Positions 24,269 to 32,465 of a stretch of DNA of 45,373 nucleotides are shown piece by piece. The stretch's first letter is position 1; each line of letters starts with the position of its first letter. A program made the position numbers and the translations under genes. The notes beneath the pieces were generated by a model, which was not told the DNA's origin, made no database searches, and saw nothing but the letters and a program-made list of their open reading frames with translations. Source of the stretch: Candidatus Methylomirabilota bacterium (GTDB lineage: Bacteria; Methylomirabilota; Methylomirabilia; Rokubacteriales; CSP1-6); the NCBI GenBank assembly GCA_035936835.1, contig DASYVT010000022.1:1-45373 (forward strand), read 5' to 3'.

Positions 24269-26218
24269 GTGCGCCACCCACAACTCACGGTGCCAGGCGT
24301 GACTCCGCCCACCATCGTCCAGTCCGAGGTCGACACCGCCATCGACAAGGCCCAGTCGGCCCTCCTCGTGGCGCAGGCCCCGGACGGTCACTGGCTCGGC
24401 GAGCTCGAGGCCAACAGCACCATCACCAGCGAGTTCCTGCTCTTGTGCCATTTCCTTGACCGGGTGGACCGCGAGCGGGAAGCCAAGATGGTGCGTTACC
24501 TTCGGGAGTGCCAGGTCGCGGACGGCGGGTGGAGTCTCTACGAGGGCGGACCGGCCAATATCTCGGCGACCATCAAGGCCTACTTCGCTATGAAAGTGGC
24601 GGGCGTGGGGGTGGACGACCCCGCCATGGCGAGGGCGCGGGCGCTCATCCAGGACTGGGGCGGCCCCGTCGAGGCGGACGTCTTCACCAAGATCCTCCTC
24701 GCGCTCTTCGGCGAGTACGACTGGCGCGGCGTGCCGGCCATGCCGGTCGAGATCATGCTGCTGCCCCGCTGGTCCTACTTCAACCTCCACGAGGTCTCCT
24801 ACTGGTCGCGGACGGTCATCGTCCCGCTCCTGATCCTGATGGACTCCAAGCCCGTCAAGCGGCTGCCCGAGTCCTGCCGGCTCGACGAGCTCTGGCCCGT
24901 GCCGCGCGAGCGGGCGAGCCTGCGGCCCAGGCGCATCCCGCGCCCCTTCTCTCCCAAGCGCTTCATCTGGAAGAACCTGTTCATCGGCGTGGACGACGCG
25001 CTCAAGGGCTGGGAGCGGCTCGGCCCCCGTCCTTTCCGCGGGCGCGCCATCGAGGCGGCGCAACGGTGGCTCGAGGAGCGGCTGGCGGTGCCGGGCGGGC
25101 TCGGCGGCATCTTCCCCGCCATGACGAACGCGGTCCTGGCCCTCCGCACGCTGGGCTACCCGGACGACCATCCGCTGATCCGCGGTCAGGTCAAGGAGAT
25201 CGAGAACCTGGGCGTGGAAACCCGGGACGCGCTCCACTACCAGCCGTGCGTATCGCCCGTCTGGGACACCTCGCTCGCGGTCAACGCGCTCATCGAGTCG
25301 GGGCTGCCCGGGGACCACCCGCAGCTCGTGCGGGCCGGCGAGTGGATGATGAACAAGCAGATCATGGTGCCGGGCGATTGGCAGGCCAAGCGGCCCCACG
25401 TGCCGCCTGGTGGCTGGCCCTTCCAATACGACAACGACTTCTATCCCGACCTCGACGACTCGGCCATGGTCATGATGGCGCTTGCCAAGACGCACGGGCT
25501 CGACCCCGAGCGCAAGGCGCGCTGCATCGACCGGGGCCTGACCTGGTTCCTCGGCATGCAGGGCGGCGACGGCGGCTGGGGCTCCTTCGACGCCGACAAC
25601 GACCGGCTCATCTTCAACAACATCCCGTTCGCCGACCACGGCGCCCTCCTCGATCCCTCGACCGAGGACCTGACCGGCCGCGGCCTCGAGCTGCTCGGCA
25701 CCCTCGGCCACGGGCTCGAGCACCCCGCGGCCCAGCGGGCGCTCACCTTCATCCGGAAGACCCAGCACGAGACGGGGGCCTGGTACGGCCGCTGGGGCGT
25801 CAACTATGTCTACGGCACGTGGTCGGTGCTGCGCGGGCTGGGCGCCATCGGCGAGGACTGCTCCAGGGACTACGTCCAGCGGGCCGTTGCCTGGCTCGAG
25901 GTGCGGCAGAACGCCGACGGCGGCTGGGGCGAGACCCTCGCCTCCTACGAGGACGACGATCTTGCCGGCCGCGGCGAGTCGTTGCCGAGCCAGACGGCCT
26001 GGGCGCTCCTCGCGCTCTTCGCCGCCGGGCGCATCGAGGGGCCGGCCGTCGAGAAGAGCATCCGCTACCTGATCGACCGGCAGAACGCCGACGGCACTTG
26101 GGAAGATCCGCTCTGGAACGGCACGGGCTTCCCGCGGGTCTTCTACCTCAAGTACCACCTGTACGCGAAGTACTTCCCGCTCTGGGCGCTGGGCGTGTAC
26201 CGGAGCGCGACGACGTGA
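24269..26218 (+). CDS. shc: Squalene-hopene cyclase
   Basis: Cyclises squalene to hopene/hopanol at the membrane; about 649 residues. The catalytic acid motif DLDD (DxDD type) is at residues 394-397. QW repeats are plain (QGGDGGWGSF, QNADGGWGE, QNADGTWED), and the substrate-channel and membrane-binding segment WSYFNLHEVSYWSR is present. Candidate starts are GTG 24251, 24269, 24290 and 24299; I chose 24269 because of the extended -10 just upstream. The frame stays open for over 700 bases further left, but that part lies over the oppositely transcribed CruF-like gene and is not coding. The stop overlaps mlaE (GTGA). Confidence 0.95.
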   Translation: MRHPQLTVPGVTPPTIVQSEVDTAIDKAQSALLVAQAPDGHWLGELEANSTITSEFLLLCHFLDRVDREREAKMVRYLRECQVADGGWSLYEGGPANISATIKAYFAMKVAGVGVDDPAMARARALIQDWGGPVEADVFTKILLALFGEYDWRGVPAMPVEIMLLPRWSYFNLHEVSYWSRTVIVPLLILMDSKPVKRLPESCRLDELWPVPRERASLRPRRIPRPFSPKRFIWKNLFIGVDDALKGWERLGPRPFRGRAIEAAQRWLEERLAVPGGLGGIFPAMTNAVLALRTLGYPDDHPLIRGQVKEIENLGVETRDALHYQPCVSPVWDTSLAVNALIESGLPGDHPQLVRAGEWMMNKQIMVPGDWQAKRPHVPPGGWPFQYDNDFYPDLDDSAMVMMALAKTHGLDPERKARCIDRGLTWFLGMQGGDGGWGSFDADNDRLIFNNIPFADHGALLDPSTEDLTGRGLELLGTLGHGLEHPAAQRALTFIRKTQHETGAWYGRWGVNYVYGTWSVLRGLGAIGEDCSRDYVQRAVAWLEVRQNADGGWGETLASYEDDDLAGRGESLPSQTAWALLALFAAGRIEGPAVEKSIRYLIDRQNADGTWEDPLWNGTGFPRVFYLKYHLYAKYFPLWALGVYRSATT

Positions 26219-27024
26219 CAGACGGGTCGGCCGGCCCTGAGACCTGGCCTCTGCCGGCGCGCTGGGTCGAGGCGCTGGGACGCGTCGCACTCTACCTCGT
26301 CGAGTCGCTCGGCCGCTTCGGCCGCTTCCTCGGCCAGGCGGTGGCGCTGGTCTTCATCCCGCCGCTCAAGCTCGGCCGCCTGACCACGCGCGTGTATTTC
26401 ATCGGCTTCAAGTCGCTCACCATCGTGATCCTCACCGGCGCCTTCACCGGCATGGCGCTGGGCCTCCAGGTCTTCCTCACTCTGCAGCGGGTAGGCTCCG
26501 AGGCCTTCGTGGGACCGGCCGTGGGCATCGCCCTCGTGCGGGAGCTCGGGCCCGTGCTGACCGCGGTCTTCGTCACGGGCCTGGCCGGCTCGGCGCTGAC
26601 CGCCGAGCTGGGCATCATGCGGATCACGGAGCAGATCGACGCGCTCATGGTCATGGCGCTCAACCCGATGCGCTACCTCGTGGTGCCGGCGATTCTGGCG
26701 GGGATCATCACCTTCCCGATGCTCACGGCGATCTTCGACGTCGCCGGCATCTACGGCGGCTACCTGGTCGCCGTCATCCTGCTGGGCATGTCGCCCGGGA
26801 CGTACTTCGGCCAGATGCAGGCCTTCGCCGACATGAGCGACGTCATGGTCGGCTTCTGGAAGTCGCTCTGCTTCGGCGCGCTCGTGCCCTGGGTGTGTAC
26901 GTACAAGGGCTTCCACTGCGGCCACGGCGCCGAGGGCGTGTCGCGCGCAACGACGGAGGCGGTCGTCCTCTCCTGCGTGCTGATCCTCGTCTTCAACTAC
27001 TTCCTGGGCTCGGTGCTGCCGTGA
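26215..27024 (+). CDS. mlaE: MlaE-type lipid ABC transporter permease
   Basis: Inner-membrane permease of the Mla (MCE) phospholipid transport system, 269 residues, with about five membrane segments. Family signatures are VYFIGFKSLTIVILTGAFTGM, VGIALVRELGPVLTAV, and the EQIDALMVMALNP loop that contacts the ATPase. GTG 26215 overlaps the cyclase stop and its own stop overlaps mlaF, so cyclase, permease and ATPase are translationally chained. This links hopanoid synthesis to a lipid shuttle between the membranes. Confidence 0.9.
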   Translation: MTDGSAGPETWPLPARWVEALGRVALYLVESLGRFGRFLGQAVALVFIPPLKLGRLTTRVYFIGFKSLTIVILTGAFTGMALGLQVFLTLQRVGSEAFVGPAVGIALVRELGPVLTAVFVTGLAGSALTAELGIMRITEQIDALMVMALNPMRYLVVPAILAGIITFPMLTAIFDVAGIYGGYLVAVILLGMSPGTYFGQMQAFADMSDVMVGFWKSLCFGALVPWVCTYKGFHCGHGAEGVSRATTEAVVLSCVLILVFNYFLGSVLP

Positions 27025-27767
27025 TCCGCATCCAGGGCCTGAGGAAATTCTTCGGCCCGCAGCCTGTGCTGCGGGGCGTGGACCTCGACGTGGCGACGGG
27101 CGAGGTCATGATCATCATCGGCCGGAGCGGCGGGGGCAAGTCGGTCCTGCTCAAGCACCTCCTGGGGCTCCTGCGCCCGGACGCGGGCGCCGTCCTCGTC
27201 GACGGGACGGACATCACCCAGCTCCGGGGCGCCGCGCTCGAGGCCGTGCGCCGGAGCTACGGGGTCGTCTTCCAGGGCGGGGCGCTCTTCGACTCGATGT
27301 CGGTGTTCGACAACGTCGCCTTCCCGCTGCGCGAAAAGACAAACCTGGGCGCCGGCGACATCGCCCAGCGCACCGAGGAGAAGCTCGTCCAGGTCGGGCT
27401 CGTAGACATGGGCCACAAGAACCCCGCCGAGATCTCGGGCGGCATGCGCAAGCGGGTCGCCATCGCGCGGGCCCTCGTGACCGAGCCCGAGATCGTCTTC
27501 TTCGACGAGCCCACGACTGGGCTCGACCCGATCCTCGTCAACACCATCCACCACCTGATCCAGGACCTGCACCGCAAATTCCGATTCACGGCAGTCATGG
27601 TCAGTCACGAGATTCCGGAGATCTTCGAGATCGCCGACCGCGTGGCCATGCTGCACGAGGGCGTGATCATCGAGACCGGGGATGCTCGCAGCATCCAGAA
27701 CTCGAAGAACCCGATCGTGCAGCAGTTCATCCACGGAGCGGTCGAGGGCGCCAACCATGTCGCGTGA
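27021..27767 (+). CDS. mlaF: MlaF-type ABC transporter ATPase
   Basis: ATPase of the Mla lipid transporter, 248 residues. Walker A GRSGGGKS, Q-loop VVFQGGALFDSM, signature ISGGM, Walker B IVFFDEPTTGLDP and the switch histidine in VSHEIPE are all intact, so the protein should be active. GTG 27021 overlaps the mlaE stop as GTGA; mlaD follows after 18 bases. Confidence 0.93.
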   Translation: MIRIQGLRKFFGPQPVLRGVDLDVATGEVMIIIGRSGGGKSVLLKHLLGLLRPDAGAVLVDGTDITQLRGAALEAVRRSYGVVFQGGALFDSMSVFDNVAFPLREKTNLGAGDIAQRTEEKLVQVGLVDMGHKNPAEISGGMRKRVAIARALVTEPEIVFFDEPTTGLDPILVNTIHHLIQDLHRKFRFTAVMVSHEIPEIFEIADRVAMLHEGVIIETGDARSIQNSKNPIVQQFIHGAVEGANHVA

Positions 27768-27785
27768 AACGAAGGGGGAAGCCGC

Positions 27786-28226
27786 ATGAGACGTTCGGCG
27801 ATGGATCTGGCCGTCGGGGTATTCGTCCTGGTGGGAATTTTGGCCTTGGGTTGGCTTTCGGTTAGACTCGGGAAAGTTGAATTCTTCAGAGGCGAGAGCT
27901 ATACGGTGACCGCGGATTTCCCCACGACCGCCGGCCTCAAGAATGGGTCGAGCATCGAGATTGCGGGCGTGGAGGTCGGCCGGGTGACTTCGATCCAGCT
28001 GGCGAACTACCAGGCCCGCGTGATCATGTCCATCCGAAACGGCATCAAGCTCACGGACGACTCGATCGCGTCCATCAAGACCCGCGGGCTCATCGGCGAG
28101 AAGTTTCTCCAGATCAGCCCCGGCGGATCGGAGCGGATCATCAAGCCCAACGGCAAGATCACCGAAGTGGAACCGCCCATCGATCTCGAAGAGCTGCTGT
28201 CGAAATACGTCTTCGGGAAAGTCTAA
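27786..28226 (+). CDS. mlaD: MlaD-type MCE domain protein
   Basis: Membrane-anchored periplasmic substrate-binding subunit, 146 residues. One N-terminal helix (VGVFVLVGILALGWLSV) is followed by a single MCE domain with the usual GLKNGSSIEIAGVEVG and TRGLIGEKFLQI segments. The C-terminus (DLEELLSKYVFG) matches the hydrophobic tail seen in MlaD. ATG 27786 follows AAGGGGGAA. MlaD hexamers form a lipid channel above MlaFE. Confidence 0.9.
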   Translation: MRRSAMDLAVGVFVLVGILALGWLSVRLGKVEFFRGESYTVTADFPTTAGLKNGSSIEIAGVEVGRVTSIQLANYQARVIMSIRNGIKLTDDSIASIKTRGLIGEKFLQISPGGSERIIKPNGKITEVEPPIDLEELLSKYVFGKV

Positions 28227-28267
28227 CGAGCCCCGAACCAGTGCCCAGAATCAGTGGAGGATCAGCA

Positions 28268-28942
28268 ATGATTGGTCGTCATTTGTGCCGGCCCGCGCTG
28301 GCCTGCCGGCCTGCGCGGGCGTGGGGGGTCGCGCTTGCGGGCCTCCTCATTCTGTCAACGGCCCAGGGCGGCTTTGCCGCCACGGCTCAGGAGCAGCTCA
28401 AGGGCGCCATCGACCGCGTCGTCAGCACGCTCGATAGCCCCGCGCTCAAGGGTGACGGCAAGGCCGGCGAGCGGCGCAGCGCGGTCCGCAAGATCGCCAA
28501 CGAGATCTTCGACTTCGCCGAAATCGCCCGCCGGTCGCTGGGCCGCTACTGGCAGCCCCTGACCGAGGCGCAGCGGAGCGAGTTCGTCGGGCTCTTCGGC
28601 GACCTCCTCGAGCGCTCGTACATCTCCAAGATCGAGCTGTACGGCGGCGAGAAGATCATCTACAGCGGCGAGCGCGTGGATGGCGACCTCGCCACCGTGA
28701 GCACCAAGATCATCACCAAGAACGCCACGGAGGTGCCCGTCGACTACCGGCTCTTCCGGCGGGGCGAGAACTGGATGATCTACGACGTCAACATCGAGGG
28801 CATCAGCCTCGTGTCGAACTACCGCACCCAATTCAACAAGATCATCCAGACGAGCGGCTACAACACGCTCGTCGATCGCATGAAGACCAAGCAGACCGAG
28901 TTCCTCGAGGAAAGCGGCCAGAAGAAGAAGGTCCAGAACTAG
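28268..28942 (+). CDS. mlaC: MlaC / HpnM-type periplasmic lipid carrier
   Basis: Toluene-tolerance Ttg2D/MlaC family protein, 224 residues, that ferries lipid across the periplasm. A long N-terminal region with a Sec signal (cleaved near GFAA) is followed by the family core: IFDFAEIARRSLG, LTEAQRSEFVGLF, and VDYRLFRRGENWMIYDVNIEG. The ATG at 28268 follows GGAGG. HpnM of other hopanoid clusters belongs to the same family, and this copy lies in a hopanoid cluster, so either name fits. Confidence 0.88.
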   Translation: MIGRHLCRPALACRPARAWGVALAGLLILSTAQGGFAATAQEQLKGAIDRVVSTLDSPALKGDGKAGERRSAVRKIANEIFDFAEIARRSLGRYWQPLTEAQRSEFVGLFGDLLERSYISKIELYGGEKIIYSGERVDGDLATVSTKIITKNATEVPVDYRLFRRGENWMIYDVNIEGISLVSNYRTQFNKIIQTSGYNTLVDRMKTKQTEFLEESGQKKKVQN

Positions 28943-28979
28943 AGGGCCGCCCGCTGCGCCGGCTCCCAGATATCCGTGG

Positions 28980-29000
28980 GGCCGGCGCGGCGCGCCGGCC
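28980..29000. repeat. Perfect 21-base palindrome between mlaC and the ThDP gene
   Basis: GGCCGGCGCG (28980-28989), one base, then its exact complement (28991-29000). It lies 15 bases before the next start codon. No T-tract follows on either strand, so it is not a standard terminator; it could form a cruciform or an RNA hairpin that affects the downstream gene, or be chance in GC-rich DNA. Confidence 0.6.
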
Positions 29001-29015
29001 GCCCAGGCGGCAGCC

Positions 29016-30176
29016 ATGACCGGCCACCAATTCGCCGATCTCCTCGACGCACAGGGCTTCGACTTCTTCACCGGCGTCCCCTGCTCGCTCGCCGAGGGCG
29101 TCATCGCGGCCCTCGAGCGCCAGCCGCGCGGCCGCCGGACACCCTATGTCCCGGCTGTCCGCGAGGACGTTGCACTCGGGCTCGCCGCCGGCGCCTGGCT
29201 CGGCGGCCGTGTGCCGGCCGTGATCATGCAGAATTCAGGGCTCGGCACGAGCGCGAACGCGCTCGTCTCGCTCTCGCTGCTCTACCGGCTGCCGGCGCTC
29301 CTGCTCATGACCTGGCGCGGCTTCGAGGGGAAGGACGCTCCTGAGCACATCGTGATGGGCGAGATCACCCGGCCCCTCCTCGACCTTATGGGCGTGCCGC
29401 ACCGTGTGCTCGCGCGCGGGAGCGAGGAAGCCGACCTCGCCTGGGCCCGCGCCGAGGCCCTGCGCTCGAGCCAGCCCGTGGCCCTCCTGCTCCCGCCGCG
29501 CGTGCTGGAGGCAGACACCCCGGAGCCGGCGGCGCCGGCGTCCGTCACGCCCCAGGCGCCCGTCACGACAGCGCCGCCGTCGGCCTTGCCCTCCTCGCTG
29601 TCCCGCTTCGAAGCGCTCAGCGTAGCCGTCGGGGCTCTCGGGAGCGAGCCCGTCGTCCACGCCAACGGCTACGTCTGCCGCGAGTCCTTCGCCGTGCGCG
29701 ACCGGCCGGAGAACTTCTACATGATCGGCTCCATGGGGCTCGCCTCGTCCATCGCCCTGGGGCTCGCGCTGGCCCGCCCGGAGCGGCGCACCGTGGTCTT
29801 CGACGGCGACGGCAACCTCCTCATGAACCTGGGCATTCTGCCCATGGTCGGCGGTGGGCCGGCGATCGGCCGCGGCCGCCCCGCGAACTTCGTCCACGTC
29901 GTCTTCGACAACAGCGTCTACGCTTCGACGGGCGGGCAGCTGTCGCCGTCGCGCGGCGTCGGCCTCGCCGCCGTGGCGGCGGCGTGCGGCTATGCGCGGG
30001 CCGAGTCCGTCGACTCGGCGGCCGGGGTCGAGAGCGCGCTTCGCGGAGCGCTCGAGGCCGACGGCCCGAGCTTCATCCTCGTCCGCGTCAACGCCGAAGA
30101 GCACCCGGCGCCACGCATCCCCTACGCCCCCGAGGAGATCCGCGACCGTTTCCGTCGCGCCATCGGGAGCCCGTGA
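29016..30176 (+). CDS. ThDP-dependent decarboxylase, phosphonopyruvate/sulfopyruvate decarboxylase-like
   Basis: Thiamine diphosphate enzyme of 386 residues with Pyr and PP domains and no middle domain, as in phosphonopyruvate decarboxylase and fused sulfopyruvate decarboxylase. The N-terminal part has GVPCSLAEG, a conserved glutamate in VREDVALG, and QNSGLGTSANAL. The ThDP/Mg site is GDGNLLMNLG with the closing VFDNSVYASTG. A proline- and alanine-rich linker (about 168-190) joins the domains. It lies in the rightward hopanoid operon, and its stop overlaps the HpnL-like gene. No PEP mutase is nearby, so phosphonate synthesis is not supported by context; the 2-oxo acid substrate is unknown. 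Confidence 0.82.
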   Translation: MTGHQFADLLDAQGFDFFTGVPCSLAEGVIAALERQPRGRRTPYVPAVREDVALGLAAGAWLGGRVPAVIMQNSGLGTSANALVSLSLLYRLPALLLMTWRGFEGKDAPEHIVMGEITRPLLDLMGVPHRVLARGSEEADLAWARAEALRSSQPVALLLPPRVLEADTPEPAAPASVTPQAPVTTAPPSALPSSLSRFEALSVAVGALGSEPVVHANGYVCRESFAVRDRPENFYMIGSMGLASSIALGLALARPERRTVVFDGDGNLLMNLGILPMVGGGPAIGRGRPANFVHVVFDNSVYASTGGQLSPSRGVGLAAVAAACGYARAESVDSAAGVESALRGALEADGPSFILVRVNAEEHPAPRIPYAPEEIRDRFRRAIGSP

Positions 30177-31186
30177 GCGTCAGGCTGCTGCGGCCGCTGC
30201 TCCTTGCGGTCGGTCTCGCGGTCGTCGTGTGGCTCGTCTGGGATCTCGGACCGGCGGCTGTGTGGGAGGCCATCCACAGACTGTCCTGGCGGCTCGGGCT
30301 GGTCGTGCTCTTCCCGTTCTGCGTGGCCGTCGTCCTCGACACGCTCGGCTGGCGCCTGCTCCTTCCCACGTGCCGCGTCCCGTGGGGGACGCTCGCCGCG
30401 GCGCGCCTCGCGGGGGAAGCGGTTAATCTCCTAACGCCGACGGCCTCGGTCGGCGGTGAGCCGCTCAAGGCCTACCTCGTGCGCGACCGCCTTCCGCTCG
30501 ACGAGGGGCTTGCCTCCGTGGTCGTGGACAAGACCACCATGGTCATGGGCCAGGCCGCCTTCCTCGCGGCCGGTCTCGGCGTGGCGCTCCTGGCCCTGGA
30601 GCCGTCGAGGACCGTGACCATCGCGATGGCGGCTCTGCTCGCGGTCGAGATCGTCGGAGTGGGCGGCTTCGCCATGGTGCAGATCCGTGGAGGCATCGCC
30701 GGGGCGGGCCGCATCCTCCACCGGCTGGGTGTGGGACGGGCCGAGAGCCACCAGGAACTGCTTCACGAGGTGGACGGACGGCTCGCGCGCCTGTACCGGG
30801 AGCGGCGCGCCCGAGTGCTGCTGTCCGCGCTGCTCCACACGCTCGGCTGGGCCGTCGGCGGCTTCGAGATCTACGTGGTGTTGACGCTGGCAGACATCCC
30901 GGTGAGCCTCACAACCGCGCTCGTCCTCGAAGCCGTCGGCTGTGCCGTCAGGTTCGCGACCTTCATGGTTCCGGGCTCGCTCGGCGCGCTCGAGGGCGGC
31001 AACGTCGCCGTCTTCGCCGCCTTCGGCCTGCCCGGAGCGGCGGGGCTTTCCTTCTCCCTCGTTCGCCGACTACGCGAGGCGACGTGGGCGCTGATAGGGC
31101 TCGGAGCCCTGGCAGCCTTCAAGTCCCGGCCCGAGGGTCCGGCGGTCGGCGGGTCGAGCCCCGCGGGAGGTTCCGGAGGCGCCTGA
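30173..31186 (+). CDS. HpnL-like membrane protein (UPF0104/flippase-like), copy 1
   Basis: Integral membrane protein of 337 residues with about seven helices, of the lysylphosphatidylglycerol synthetase membrane-domain/UPF0104 family to which HpnL of hopanoid clusters belongs. Family motifs: RLAGEAVNLLTPTASVGGEPLKAYLV, FATFMVPGSLGALEGGNVAVF, and LVRRLREATW. GTG 30173 overlaps the ThDP gene stop. The function is probably movement of a lipid or lipid-linked group across the membrane. A clear paralogue is at 40410-41384. Confidence 0.83.
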   Translation: MSVRLLRPLLLAVGLAVVVWLVWDLGPAAVWEAIHRLSWRLGLVVLFPFCVAVVLDTLGWRLLLPTCRVPWGTLAAARLAGEAVNLLTPTASVGGEPLKAYLVRDRLPLDEGLASVVVDKTTMVMGQAAFLAAGLGVALLALEPSRTVTIAMAALLAVEIVGVGGFAMVQIRGGIAGAGRILHRLGVGRAESHQELLHEVDGRLARLYRERRARVLLSALLHTLGWAVGGFEIYVVLTLADIPVSLTTALVLEAVGCAVRFATFMVPGSLGALEGGNVAVFAAFGLPGAAGLSFSLVRRLREATWALIGLGALAAFKSRPEGPAVGGSSPAGGSGGA

Positions 31187-31191
31187 CGCTG

Positions 31192-31200
31192 TGGTAACAT
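31192..31200 (+). promoter_or_regulatory. Extended -10 element before inositol-phosphate synthase
   Basis: TGGTAACAT fits TGnTAnnnT and lies in the 50-base gap before the GTG at 31237, suggesting an internal promoter in the hopanoid operon. Confidence 0.4.
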
Positions 31201-31236
31201 GACCCGTCCTTATTAACGACCGTCTGGGAGGTCCAC

Positions 31237-32310
31237 GTGGGATCGGTACGCGTCGCCATCGTCGGAGTCGGCAACTGCGCCTCGGCGCTCGTCCAGGGAG
31301 TCCACTTCTACAAGAACGCTCCGGACGACGGCTTCATCCCGGGCCTCATGCGGCCCCGGCTCGCCGGGTACCACGTCGGCGACATCGAGTTCTCCGCGGC
31401 GTTCGACGTGGATGTCAACAAGGTCGGCCGTGATCTCTCCGAGGCCATCTGGGCCAAGCCCAACAACACGGTGCGCTTCGGCGAGGTGCCGCATCTCGGG
31501 GTGCCCGTCCAGCGCGGGATGACGCATGACGGCCTGGGCCACTACCTGTCCCAGGTCATCACGAAGGCGCCCGGCCCCACGGTCGACATCGCCGGCATCC
31601 TCCGCGAGACGCGCACGGACGTGGTGGTCAACTTCCTGCCCGTCGGCAGCGAGATGGCGACCAAGTGGTACGTCGAGCAGATCCTCGACGCCGGCTGCGG
31701 CTTCGTCAACTGCATTCCGGTCTTCATCGCGCGCGAAGAGTACTGGCGTCGCCGCTTCGAGGAGCACGGCCTGCCGATCGTGGGCGACGACGTCAAGTCG
31801 CAGGTGGGCGCGACCATCATCCACCGGGTGCTGACCAAGCTCTTCATGGACCGCGGCGTGCGGATGGAGCACACGAGCCAGCTCAATGTGGGCGGCAACA
31901 CCGACTTCCTGAACATGCTCGAGCGCTCGCGCCTGGCCTCCAAGAAGATCTCCAAGACGGACGCGGTCCGCTCGCAGCTCGCGCACGAGATGGCGGCCGA
32001 CGACATCCACATCGGCCCGAGCGACTACGTGCCGTGGCTGCTCGACCGCAAGTGGGCACACATCCGGCTCGAGGGTCGCGCCTTCGGCGACCAGCCCATC
32101 AACGTCGAGCTCAAGCTCGAGGTGTGGGACTCGCCGAACTCAGCCGGGGTCGTCATCGACGCGATCCGCTCCTGCAAGATCGCCATGGACCGCGGCCTCA
32201 AGGGTGCGCTCTTCGCCCCGTCGGCCTACCTGATGAAGTCCCCGCCCGAGCAGTGGTCGGATGAGATCGCCCGCACGCGGCTCGAGCGCTTCATCGACGG
32301 CGGCGTCTAG
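31237..32310 (+). CDS. ino1: Myo-inositol-1-phosphate synthase
   Basis: Converts glucose 6-phosphate to inositol 1-phosphate with bound NAD; 357 residues, the short actinobacterial/archaeal type. NAD loop [10 protein letters not shown] near the N-terminus; the core has [16 protein letters not shown], and the catalytic segments [12 protein letters not shown] and [12 protein letters not shown]. The GTG at 31237 follows GGGAGG. Inositol synthesis in bacteria usually serves phosphatidylinositol or related lipids and solutes. Here the gene lies among hopanoid and lipid-export genes, which suggests a lipid head group (inference). Confidence 0.93.
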   Translation: MGSVRVAIVGVGNCASALVQGVHFYKNAPDDGFIPGLMRPRLAGYHVGDIEFSAAFDVDVNKVGRDLSEAIWAKPNNTVRFGEVPHLGVPVQRGMTHDGLGHYLSQVITKAPGPTVDIAGILRETRTDVVVNFLPVGSEMATKWYVEQILDAGCGFVNCIPVFIAREEYWRRRFEEHGLPIVGDDVKSQVGATIIHRVLTKLFMDRGVRMEHTSQLNVGGNTDFLNMLERSRLASKKISKTDAVRSQLAHEMAADDIHIGPSDYVPWLLDRKWAHIRLEGRAFGDQPINVELKLEVWDSPNSAGVVIDAIRSCKIAMDRGLKGALFAPSAYLMKSPPEQWSDEIARTRLERFIDGGV

Positions 32311-32344
32311 TCAGCGTAGCTCGGCGGGCCACGGCCCGCGCAGG

Positions 32345-32424
32345 GCTCCGCCAAGTCGGGGCTCCGCCAAGTCGGGGCTCCGCCAAGTCGGGGCTCCGCC
32401 AAGTCGGGACTCCGCCAAGTCGGG
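32345..32424. repeat. Five tandem 16-base repeats upstream of hpnN
   Basis: Unit GCTCCGCCAAGTCGGG, four perfect copies (32345-32408), a fifth with A for the first G (32409-32424), and a broken sixth. The array fills much of the 155-base gap between ino1 and hpnN and stops 8 bases before an extended -10. Copy number is likely to vary between strains. Confidence 0.92.
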
Positions 32425-32431
32425 ACTCCGA

Positions 32432-32440
32432 TGGTAGACT
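32432..32440 (+). promoter_or_regulatory. Extended -10 element before hpnN
   Basis: TGGTAGACT fits TGnTAnnnT, 26 bases before the hpnN ATG. Its -35 region falls inside the 16-base tandem repeats, so repeat number could affect expression. Confidence 0.4.
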
Positions 32441-32465
32441 GGGTTAGTCGCCCCGCTGCCATGCC

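Noticed and set aside
32345-32424. Possible small CRISPR array
   Set aside because: The 16-base units are directly adjacent with no spacers and there are no cas genes.
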